A stretch of DNA of 50,020 bases from Fluviicola sp. (GTDB lineage: Bacteria; Bacteroidota; Bacteroidia; Flavobacteriales_D; Crocinitomicaceae), in NCBI GenBank assembly GCA_002734085.1, contig NVXV01000013.1, forward strand, positions 57,354 to 107,373, given 5' to 3'. Below the pieces are notes generated by a model. The model ran no database searches and was not told the origin of the DNA. It saw only the letters and a program-made list of their open reading frames with translations. Positions 44,121-50,020 of the stretch are shown here, piece after piece. The number at the start of each line of letters is the position of its first letter. Positions within the stretch are counted from its first letter, which is position 1. A program made the translations under genes and the position numbers.

Positions 44121-44337
44121 GAAGATTTTTTTACCACATTAAGGGGGCGCTAATAACAAATTCTACGTTCATTAATTTTAAGCGAACTACGACTCTGTGT
44201 TTGCAGCTTCCTTCAATCAATTTACCGAAAAATCCAGCGAAGGATTCTCACAAAGTTTCAACTTTATCGCACTTTTTCAAAGTGCATTTTCGGAGTAGAC
44301 AGAAACAGCTTTGCCTTTTCATTCTTTAGCAATGATT
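44121..44337 (-). pseudogene. Decayed 3' fragment of a nusG/upxY-like antiterminator gene
   Basis: The minus strand aligns by eye along its whole length with the 3' third of the intact gene at 45311-45862. Translated in the best frame it gives DKVETL, a stop, ESFAGFFGKLIEG, KHRVVVRLKLMNVEFVI and APL, then a frameshift into a VVKKSS ending. The intact protein reads DKVEVL, FAGIFGELVE, KHRVVVRLKSMNVEFVI and NVPLNSVKKTS. Only the KOW domain and part of the linker remain; the N-terminal NGN domain is absent. The upstream end is cut near the beta-barrel gene at 44366. Confidence 0.85.
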
Positions 44338-44365
44338 GGTGGATTTTAATTCAGAAATGTTTAAT

Positions 44366-45100
44366 TTAAGGCCTGAAAGTGAGTCCAAGTGAAACAGTGG
44401 TAACATTTCCAAGTCCATTTACTCTCACATCACTAAAACGGTCAAAAGTATTACTTTGCTTAATGAGTATAAAAGTACTGATATCAAGGTTAAGACTCCA
44501 TCTTCCGCTTATGTGGTATTGTGGGGTAATTCCTAGTATAACGTGACCCATATCATCGTTTCCTTTGATTAGCGGATCCTCCCAAGGATCAAATTCTTCT
44601 CTAAATTCTCGATAATCGACATTGCCATAACTAGATAAACCTGCACCACCGTGTAGTACAAAACGCCAGTTTCTAATTTCTTCTCCTTTGATGAGGGTTA
44701 TAAGATCTGTACAAGCTTCTAATGAAAAACTGTGCATACGACCAATACTTGTGCTTTGGCCATTAAATCCTGGTGAAAATTTAAATGAATTAAAGTCATA
44801 CCTTCCTTTGATTCCAAATTTTTCTGAAAAAAGGTATCCTATAGAAGCATTAGCGTTAATCCCCGCCGATAAGTTGACATTAGTAGATGTCTTACCTAAT
44901 AACCTCGTTCCAACATTTGCATCTACAAACCACCAATGCTTGTACCATACAGCTACAATTTTATTTTTAGGGGGAGAATAGTTTTTTTCTTTGTATACAG
45001 TGATTTTTCTCCCTTCAAGTTGGGCACTTAAGTATGGGGATGTAAAACATACAAGTAATAAAAGAATATAAGATTTTTTAAAATAAGAAAGTGATGTCAT
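44366..45100 (-). CDS. Outer-membrane beta-barrel protein of unknown function
   Basis: This 244-residue protein has a signal peptide (basic FKKS, hydrophobic core, cleavage near YLSAQ). The rest consists of alternating amphipathic strands, such as NASIGYLFSEKFGIKGRYDF and YHISGRWSLNLDISTF, ending in a beta-signal-like VTTVSLGLTFRP with aromatic and hydrophobic alternation. This fits a small outer-membrane beta-barrel. A TAACTTTG -7 box precedes it. It lies between the decayed and the intact antiterminator genes. Whether it belongs to the polysaccharide system is unclear. Confidence 0.7.
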   Translation of the reverse strand: MTSLSYFKKSYILLLLVCFTSPYLSAQLEGRKITVYKEKNYSPPKNKIVAVWYKHWWFVDANVGTRLLGKTSTNVNLSAGINANASIGYLFSEKFGIKGRYDFNSFKFSPGFNGQSTSIGRMHSFSLEACTDLITLIKGEEIRNWRFVLHGGAGLSSYGNVDYREFREEFDPWEDPLIKGNDDMGHVILGITPQYHISGRWSLNLDISTFILIKQSNTFDRFSDVRVNGLGNVTTVSLGLTFRP

Positions 45101-45123
45101 TTTTTGTCATTGATAGTAAAGTA

Positions 45124-45131
45124 CAAAGTTA
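45124..45131 (-). promoter_or_regulatory. -7 box upstream of the beta-barrel gene
   Basis: The minus-strand TAACTTTG matches TAnnTTTG about 24 bp before the start codon. No clear -33 TTG was found. The remaining 45132-45310 is AT-rich and holds no gene that I can see. Confidence 0.45.
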
Positions 45132-45310
45132 GGGAAAACATATTAGAATATAGAATGGTTTCATTTTTTCTAAATGTATTGCAGTCTTTTGAGGTTTTTA
45201 AGATTTATGTCATTTTATTATAACGCTGAAATTTGATGAATTATGCATCTCTAAAAATTAGTGACTTATGAGATGTAAACCAGATTATCTGAAGATATCT
45301 TTTGTCACTA

Positions 45311-45862
45311 CTAAACCATTTTTTCCGAAGTTTTTTTAACGGAATTCAAAGGCACGTTAATAACAAACTCTACGTTCATTGATTTTAAACGAACGACAAC
45401 TCTGTGCTTACCATTTTTTTCAACAAGTTCACCAAATATTCCAGCGAAGGGTCCACGGAGAACTTCAACTTTATCGCCTTTTTCGTAGCGATCATTTTCA
45501 GAGCAAGCAGAAACCGCTTCACCGTTCCATTCTTTCGCAATGATTTTGAGATTTTCAATTTCGTAATCTCTTACGATAGCAGGGGTTCCGAGTTCTTTTA
45601 GAATTCCCTTGACATGTGAGAAGTTGTAGAGATCGTTTAGTAAAACTTCAGGAACTTGAACAAAAACAACACTATTGATAAGTGGAACAATTACTTTTTT
45701 CTTTCGATCGCTCCATTGTCTTATGGTGGCATAAACAGGGACATAGGAATTGTAACCATTCGCTTCGAGTGTTTTTTGTAATTTTTTCTCACAATTGTGT
45801 TTCGTGAAAATCACATACCATCGTTTTAATTTCGTTGGTTCTATTCCCTTTGATTCGTTCAT
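45311..45862 (-). CDS. UpxY/NusG-like transcription antiterminator
   Basis: The protein has 183 residues. The NGN domain at about 12-112 has WYVIFTKHNCEKKLQKTLEANG and PLINSVVFVQV, and the KOW domain at 125-175 has KGDKVEVLRGPFAGIFGELVE. This is the size and layout of the specialised NusG paralogues (UpxY in Bacteroides, RfaH-like) encoded at the head of capsule or O-antigen operons. There they bind RNA polymerase in the 5' leader and stop premature termination of the long operon. Its position at the upstream end of a roughly 40-kb minus-strand locus supports this. No TAnnTTTG box was found in the 98 bp before its start. A related fragment lies at 44121. Confidence 0.9.
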   Translation of the reverse strand: MNESKGIEPTKLKRWYVIFTKHNCEKKLQKTLEANGYNSYVPVYATIRQWSDRKKKVIVPLINSVVFVQVPEVLLNDLYNFSHVKGILKELGTPAIVRDYEIENLKIIAKEWNGEAVSACSENDRYEKGDKVEVLRGPFAGIFGELVEKNGKHRVVVRLKSMNVEFVINVPLNSVKKTSEKMV

Positions 45863-45957
45863 AAAATATCGAACTCGTGTAGTTTAATTTAGCATCACGA
45901 AGATAGTGAAAATTGTTGAAATGAGAGAGTTTTTATATTGATTAAAGTTGGGATGGT

Positions 45958-46048
45958 GATTTAATATTGTAGGGATGCACGGTCGTGCATCCCTACAATA
46001 TTAAATCGGTCGTACATCCCCTATATATGTAAAACGATCTTGCATCCC
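45958..46048. repeat. 50-bp palindrome followed by two half-site copies
   Basis: 45958-45981 and 45984-46007 are exact 24-bp inverted copies around GT. The inner part is GGGATGCACG/CGTGCATCCC. The half-site CGGTCGTGCATCCC at 45980 recurs with changes at 46007 (CGGTCGTACATCCC) and 46035 (CGATCTTGCATCCC), about every 27-28 bp. It lies between two minus-strand genes. It could act as a terminator for the lipoprotein gene or be a REP-like repeat. Confidence 0.7.
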
Positions 46049-46077
46049 AAACAACACCTCAACAATACCTTAAACCC

Positions 46078-46689
46078 CTATCCATTGACTTTCTCACCCT
46101 TCTCGTAAAACTCTGTAAGAACTTCTTCTCCCTGACGATTGTAAATAATCATACTTCCGTCAACTTGCCCGTTTTTGTAAGGCATTTCCAAATACACTTT
46201 ATTTGTATCAGGTGCAGGAAAAAAGCGTTGACACATTCCATTGAAAGGTGCATCTCGGTAGAACATGAGTGTTGTTTCATTATCTTTTTGTACTTCGTTT
46301 AAAGAGTCGCAATGACAGACCTCTAGCTCACTACTGATTCGGTTTACGAGCTTACCTAAATTGTAAATACTTTTTATAAGTGTATCTCCACTTCTGGAAA
46401 AGTCAATTTTATTTCCGTGAAGTTGACCTTTAAAAATTTGTCTGACCTCAGATTTTTTGCTTGACTTTGGGAACGTCTTAAAACAAACTCCAGAATACAA
46501 AGAGTCATTTTTGTAGTAAGTATCAGTAGAATCTATTGATAAACTATCGCAATGGCAAACAGACAAATGTTCATACATTTCAAAGTCCCCCGAAAGAATA
46601 CGGTTGTTAATCGCTTGTGTATCTGGTTTCTCTTCCGATTGACAAGCCACAATGGCAAATGAAATTAAAATTATGCTAAGAACTTTCAT
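46078..46689 (-). CDS. Lipoprotein with duplicated CHCDSL motif (MORN/YwqK-like)
   Basis: This 203-residue protein has a lipoprotein signal peptide with lipobox IVAC (Cys16). Two similar halves follow. Each holds a CHCDSL motif (45-50 and about 124-129), then a segment with a Tyr- or Phe-rich turn (SGVCFKTFP; FNGMCQRFFP), and then a phrase of the YwqK/MORN type (GQLHGNKIDF and GQVDGSMIIYNRQGEEV). MORN-like repeats usually mediate structural or membrane contacts. The function is unknown. It has its own promoter-like sequence and is separate from the polysaccharide operon. Confidence 0.75.
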   Translation of the reverse strand: MKVLSIILISFAIVACQSEEKPDTQAINNRILSGDFEMYEHLSVCHCDSLSIDSTDTYYKNDSLYSGVCFKTFPKSSKKSEVRQIFKGQLHGNKIDFSRSGDTLIKSIYNLGKLVNRISSELEVCHCDSLNEVQKDNETTLMFYRDAPFNGMCQRFFPAPDTNKVYLEMPYKNGQVDGSMIIYNRQGEEVLTEFYEKGEKVNG

Positions 46690-46708
46690 GGATTATTTTT
46701 TTCAAACA

Positions 46709-46741
46709 CAAAGTTAATCATTCTCTAACAATAGCATCAAA
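46709..46741 (-). promoter_or_regulatory. Promoter of the lipoprotein gene
   Basis: On the minus strand TAACTTTG (46709-46716) matches TAnnTTTG. TTTG (46738-46741) lies 21 bp upstream of it. The -7 box is 20 bp before the ATG at 46689. Confidence 0.55.
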
Positions 46742-46792
46742 ACAACTCAACCTACTAAATACCCTTTAATCCCCTCAACAAAAAAAAATCCC

Positions 46793-46800
46793 TACTTTTG
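46793..46800 (+). promoter_or_regulatory. -7 box upstream of the WYL regulator gene
   Basis: TACTTTTG matches TAnnTTTG and ends 20 bp before the GTG start at 46821. No convincing -33 element was seen. Confidence 0.45.
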
Positions 46801-46820
46801 ATAAAAACAAATAAAGCAAC

Positions 46821-47837
46821 GTGCCACATATAAAAAATGCACTTATTCGTTATCGTGTTTTAGACAAGTGTCTGAGGAATACATATCATCCTTATCCTTC
46901 TAAAATGGATTTAAGACAGGCTTGCGAAGAAGCATTATACGGAGACTCCAGTGGGGAACATATTTGTGATTCAACTATAGAAAAAGATATGTTTGCTATG
47001 CGTATGGAACACGATGCACCTATAAAATATAGTAAGAAGCACAAGGGGTATTATTACACAAATCCCGAGTTTAGTATTAACGAAGTACCACTTTCCGATG
47101 ATGATGTGGAATCCATACAGTTTGCAGTGAGTACGTTAGCACAATTTAGAGACTCTGCAATCTTCAAGCAGTTTGGTTTTGCGCTGAATAAAATTGTAGA
47201 TCACGTAAATGTTAGTAAAGAAAGTCAGTCAGAAGAGGTGGATCAGTACGTTCAGTTTGAAACTGGAAATACATCTACAGGAAGTGACTTTTTAGCACCA
47301 TTGCTTTCAGCGATAAAAAAGAATAATATAGTTTATTTTGATTATGAGAGTTTTGTCTCGGGAAATAGAAAGCGCAGAAAAGTGACACCGCTCTTACTTA
47401 AAGAATATCGAAATAGATGGTATTTGATATCTAGTGATATGGTCAAAGGAAAAATTATCACTTATGGTCTTGATCGTATGGGGAATTTGAATGTGACGGA
47501 TCAAAACGGCGAGAAACCGAAATCTTTTAATCCTGATTTATATTTTAAGCACTCCATTGGAATTACTGCAAGTGATGATGCTATTCCAGTAGAAATAAAG
47601 TTTAAAGCAAAGAATGTGGCAGCAAAGTATATAGATTCACAACCCTTTCATCAAAGTCAAAAAGTTATGGAGTCTAATGTTGATTTTACAATATTCTCAT
47701 TATTCGTACAAATTTCAGAGGAATTGATTCGAGAGTTATTGAGTTATGGTGGAAAAGTAGAGGTCATTGCTCCAACTAATTTAAGAGATGAATTGAATAA
47801 TCGCGTGGATGAAATGTATAAGATTTACAACGGTTAA
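46821..47837 (+). CDS. WYL-domain transcriptional regulator
   Basis: This 338-residue protein has an N-terminal helix-turn-helix-like region (RYRVLDKCLRNTYHPYPSKMDLRQACEEAL, read in parts; STIEKDMFAMR). It is followed by a WYL domain at about 145-230 with KNNIVYFDYES, VTPLLLKEYRNRWYLISSD and ITYGLDRMGNL, and a WCX-like C-terminal extension. WYL proteins bind ligands, often nucleic-acid or nucleotide, and regulate transcription, including DNA damage and phage defence genes. Start codon GTG at 46821, chosen because no in-frame ATG lies near the HTH start. It is divergent from the lipoprotein gene. Its targets are unknown. Confidence 0.85.
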   Translation: MPHIKNALIRYRVLDKCLRNTYHPYPSKMDLRQACEEALYGDSSGEHICDSTIEKDMFAMRMEHDAPIKYSKKHKGYYYTNPEFSINEVPLSDDDVESIQFAVSTLAQFRDSAIFKQFGFALNKIVDHVNVSKESQSEEVDQYVQFETGNTSTGSDFLAPLLSAIKKNNIVYFDYESFVSGNRKRRKVTPLLLKEYRNRWYLISSDMVKGKIITYGLDRMGNLNVTDQNGEKPKSFNPDLYFKHSIGITASDDAIPVEIKFKAKNVAAKYIDSQPFHQSQKVMESNVDFTIFSLFVQISEELIRELLSYGGKVEVIAPTNLRDELNNRVDEMYKIYNG

Positions 47838-48004
47838 GATGAGAACATATCCAGTTTTAGCTTCTATCGCTTTTTGTGCTGTATACAAATAATAAATTAG
47901 GACTTCTTCATGATTCCTTGCATTTCAAGCTCAAGTTCAAAATAAATGTATTAGAATCCCTTGCTATTTGTGTAAGAAGATCTGACTTAATCCTTAACTT
48001 TCTT

Positions 48005-48012
48005 TATATTTG
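48005..48012 (+). promoter_or_regulatory. -7 box upstream of the UVR-motif beta-barrel gene
   Basis: TATATTTG matches TAnnTTTG and ends 18 bp before the ATG at 48031. No TTG at the proper distance. The rest of 47838-48004 holds only a 17-codon open frame. Confidence 0.45.
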
Positions 48013-48030
48013 GTGAAAATTTTATAACAC

Positions 48031-48912
48031 ATGAAATATTTAATTTGCATTCTATTCTGTTTTTTATTTGTGAACCTGGCGATCAGTCAAAATTCGAATG
48101 CAGACAGGTTAAAGGAGCTACCTGCTCTAATAGATGAGGCAGCAAATAATAAAAATTATGAATTAGCCTTAAAACTCGAAGATGAATTGGCTATCCGTGA
48201 GAAATTACAAGTGGCTATCGATGAAGAAGATTATGAAAGAGCAACAGAACTGCGTGAAGATTTGTATGCCTTGGAGAATGGTGAATATAAAAGAAGCGAA
48301 TCAAATGAAGTGGATGTAGCTAAAAATGATGGGGAGCATGGAAACTCTAAACAAAATGCGGTCTTTTACTTAGATTTTGCTTTTTTGGGTTTAAACAATT
48401 ATCAAAACACCACTATAGATATTGTAGATTCCTATGATCAAAATGGAAATTATATCGGGTCGAAAGAAAAAACTGTTATTACTAATCGTAGCATGTTCGG
48501 CTTAAACTTTAAGTTAGGACATAAATTTTACATGGGACCGGGTGACCGAAAACTTAGGGTAGGGTTAGACATTAACTATCTAACTTTGAATGTGGGAATA
48601 TCCTTAGATGATGATTTTGTTTTACCAAATCTGGCTTTTACAACTCCTTGTCCAGGATTTGTAGCGACATATCATTTCAATGAGACGATGGGGTTAGATT
48701 TACAAGCAAATACCGGGGTAGTGTTTACACTTACTGAATTTAATGAATACCCAATTCCAATCCCAGGATTTATAGTAAACCCACAAGCACGATTTTGGTA
48801 CAAAAACGTTGGTATTGGTCTACAGTATACCTACTACAAAGTAAATTCACGAGAAACGATTCGAAATCTCCGAATGAATCATTTTGGTTTGTTTTTCGGA
48901 GTTCGGTTCTAA
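48031..48912 (+). CDS. Exported protein with UVR-like helices and outer-membrane beta-barrel
   Basis: The protein has 293 residues. A signal peptide (about residues 1-19, cleaved near LAISQ) leads into an alpha-helical part with two UVR-like repeats: NKNYELALKLEDELAIREKL and AIDEEDYERATELREDLYAL. After a polar linker comes a membrane beta-barrel-like part of about 180 residues with strands such as GLNFKLGHKFYMG and GIGLQYTYYKV, ending in GLFFGVRF. UVR motifs are best known from cytoplasmic UvrB/UvrC and Clp-associated proteins; here the signal peptide puts them in the periplasm, where they may serve as protein-contact helices. Function unknown. Confidence 0.75.
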   Translation: MKYLICILFCFLFVNLAISQNSNADRLKELPALIDEAANNKNYELALKLEDELAIREKLQVAIDEEDYERATELREDLYALENGEYKRSESNEVDVAKNDGEHGNSKQNAVFYLDFAFLGLNNYQNTTIDIVDSYDQNGNYIGSKEKTVITNRSMFGLNFKLGHKFYMGPGDRKLRVGLDINYLTLNVGISLDDDFVLPNLAFTTPCPGFVATYHFNETMGLDLQANTGVVFTLTEFNEYPIPIPGFIVNPQARFWYKNVGIGLQYTYYKVNSRETIRNLRMNHFGLFFGVRF

Positions 48913-48923
48913 TTATTGACTTT

Positions 48924-49838
48924 CTACTTCATAAAGAAAGGTATGAAGCGTGCCGTTTTTGATTTGTAATCTTTATAGGATTTATACTTGTTGTTCGTTA
49001 TTTCCTCGCTAAAATCAGAACTTCCTTTGAATAGTATTATTAGGAGTAAACAGCCCATGATGGACCAGTTTAACCACTGCCCTGTTGCTGTCACGCTGAA
49101 GAAGTATGTGATAATCCATATGATTTGTTCAGAAGCGTAATTGGGATGACGGGAGTATTTCCACAACCCCGTATGTACAAAGCCTTTAGAAAAGATTCCT
49201 TTTAATTCTTTGTTTTCAGCAAGCAACCGTTGTTTTTCCTTTTGAAATACCCACTGTTGTTGATCGGCAATGGTTTCTATTATAATAAAACTGATGAATA
49301 GAACAGCTAAAACATAATCAAAAATACCTAGAGGGGCACCTCCGATGGCTTTAATCATTGGGAAAGTAATAAGAAGTATTAACCCCATTTGATAAAATGA
49401 AATAAAGAAGAAATTAAATATCATCCATTTCCACTTTGGTTGAAACTCTTTCTTTGCGCTAAGTACAGACCATCTGTAATCTTCATCTCCTGTCCAAAAC
49501 TTCCATGAGTAACCACCTCTGCGGCCAAAATTATAGGTTAAACGAAATCCCCAAATAGAAATTAATACGGCCATTAAAATCATTCGTGATGAAAAGTCTC
49601 CGTGATCTGCTATGATCCATGCATACACGACTGGAATGATGCTCCATAGTTTGTCCACTTGACTGTGATTATTGGTAATCGTACTCACTACAAAGGATAA
49701 AAATGCTGCAATTAAATATACTATCCCAGTCGATTTTATTGCACTTACTTGGACTTCACTCAGAGGTTGACCATAGTAAAAAGCAATTACTGGAACAATG
49801 ATTAGAGTAAAGATTAAAAAAATAACAGTTTTCCACAT
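48924..49838 (-). CDS. DUF1295 membrane protein (steroid 5-alpha-reductase-like)
   Basis: I chose the ATG at 49838 (304 residues); a longer frame starting with TTG at 49871 adds only 11 residues and makes the first membrane helix less terminal. There are about seven hydrophobic segments, with conserved QVDKLWSIIPVVYAW, TYNFGRRGGYSWKFW and GLWKYSRHPNYASEQ, the last a phrase shared with membrane methyltransferase/reductase-type families. DUF1295 is related to steroid 5-alpha-reductase by fold; its substrate in bacteria is unclear. It is convergent with the beta-barrel gene and 11 bp from it, with no visible terminator. Confidence 0.85.
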   Translation of the reverse strand: MWKTVIFLIFTLIIVPVIAFYYGQPLSEVQVSAIKSTGIVYLIAAFLSFVVSTITNNHSQVDKLWSIIPVVYAWIIADHGDFSSRMILMAVLISIWGFRLTYNFGRRGGYSWKFWTGDEDYRWSVLSAKKEFQPKWKWMIFNFFFISFYQMGLILLITFPMIKAIGGAPLGIFDYVLAVLFISFIIIETIADQQQWVFQKEKQRLLAENKELKGIFSKGFVHTGLWKYSRHPNYASEQIIWIITYFFSVTATGQWLNWSIMGCLLLIILFKGSSDFSEEITNNKYKSYKDYKSKTARFIPFFMK

Positions 49839-49974
49839 AGTTGGAGGTTTAATTGTGTAGCAAACATACAATATAAATTAATTCGCGAAAATGTTTTTAA
49901 ATGCTTATTTGAGTATTAAACAACTGATTCCCCCACAAAATACCAGCACGTAAATAGAATAAGTTCTGCCGGTC

Positions 49975-50020
49975 TAGTTTTGAAGAAAAAAGCAAGATGA
50001 ATATACTAAAATTTATGGAA
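49975..50020 (+). promoter_or_regulatory. -7 box and possible start of a gene running off the window
   Basis: TAGTTTTG at 49975-49982 matches TAnnTTTG. An ATG at 49997 follows, opening a frame that begins MNILKFME and remains open to the end of the window. Only eight codons are seen, so the existence of the gene is a guess supported mainly by the promoter-like box. Confidence 0.4.

Noticed and set aside
43979-44329. Open frame of 116 codons on the plus strand in the non-coding stretch
   Set aside because: It runs antisense through the decayed antiterminator copy, has low-quality composition, and resembles no family I know. It is a shadow of the pseudogene.
47839-47892. 17-codon open frame just after the WYL gene, beginning like a signal peptide
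   Set aside because: It is too short, has no promoter-like box and ends within what would be the hydrophobic core. It could be a remnant of a secreted protein but cannot be supported.
46821-48912. A phage-defence island, suggested by the WYL regulator
   Set aside because: Neighbouring genes are a lipoprotein, a beta-barrel protein and a DUF1295 protein; no nuclease, helicase or toxin-like gene is seen.

Overview
The window looks like a chromosome segment from a low-GC member of the Bacteroidota, most probably a flavobacterium-like marine or aquatic lineage. The evidence is a secreted protein with a type IX secretion (T9SS) C-terminal sorting domain, several Bacteroidota -7 boxes of the form TAnnTTTG, a UpxY/NusG-type antiterminator next to a capsule locus, a Wzc with a Tyr-rich tail, and almost no strong Shine-Dalgarno sequences. 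The genus is not determined.

Layout. (1) 1-3.7 kb, plus strand: the 3' part of a SPOR-repeat protein and an 800-residue beta-propeller T9SS cargo protein. A rho-independent terminator and then a perfect 48-bp palindrome separate these from the convergent locus that follows. (2) 3.9-43.8 kb, all minus strand: one very large surface-polysaccharide locus of about 35 genes. Many junctions are 4-bp ATGA or TTGA overlaps. (3) 43.8-45.9 kb: a non-coding stretch with inverted repeats and a decayed copy of the antiterminator gene, then an outer-membrane beta-barrel gene, then the intact nusG-like antiterminator. (4) 46-50 kb: a lipoprotein, a WYL-domain regulator, an exported UVR-motif beta-barrel protein, a DUF1295 membrane protein and possibly the first codons of another gene.

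How the polysaccharide locus works, read in the direction of transcription (right to left). Precursor genes come first: a WbpP-like UDP-HexNAc 4-epimerase, APS kinase and phosphoglucose/phosphomannose isomerase. The Wza export lipoprotein and the Wzc chain-length kinase follow. Next is a VioA-type aminotransferase, a truncated VioB/PglD-like gene and a VioF-type formyltransferase, pointing to dTDP-Qui4N-formyl. A Gmd-headed cassette follows (epimerase-like cupins, hexapeptide acyltransferase, DegT aminotransferase). Then come the first Wzx flippase, a GT11 fucosyltransferase, a GT2 transferase, a Wzy-like polymerase, and the CapE/CapF/CapG set for UDP-L-FucNAc. Two MBOAT/SGNH O-acylation pairs and a four-helix-bundle (IVP) gene interrupt that set. 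The distal 14 kb holds GT4 transferases, NodB-like deacetylases, an asparagine-synthase-like protein, an ATP-grasp ligase, a FemAB-like transferase, two DUF354 proteins (one fused to a VanZ domain) and a second flippase.

No initiating phosphoglycosyltransferase, RmlA/RmlB, GDP-mannose pyrophosphorylase, GDP-fucose synthase or sulfotransferase was found, so these would have to be encoded elsewhere. The most unusual points are the decayed second antiterminator, the two inverted-repeat-flanked IVP genes, the distal module with three candidate amide-forming enzymes, the DUF354-VanZ fusion, and the apparent acetyl-to-formyl switch at VioA-(truncated VioB)-VioF. No rRNA, tRNA, CRISPR array or transposase gene was seen.
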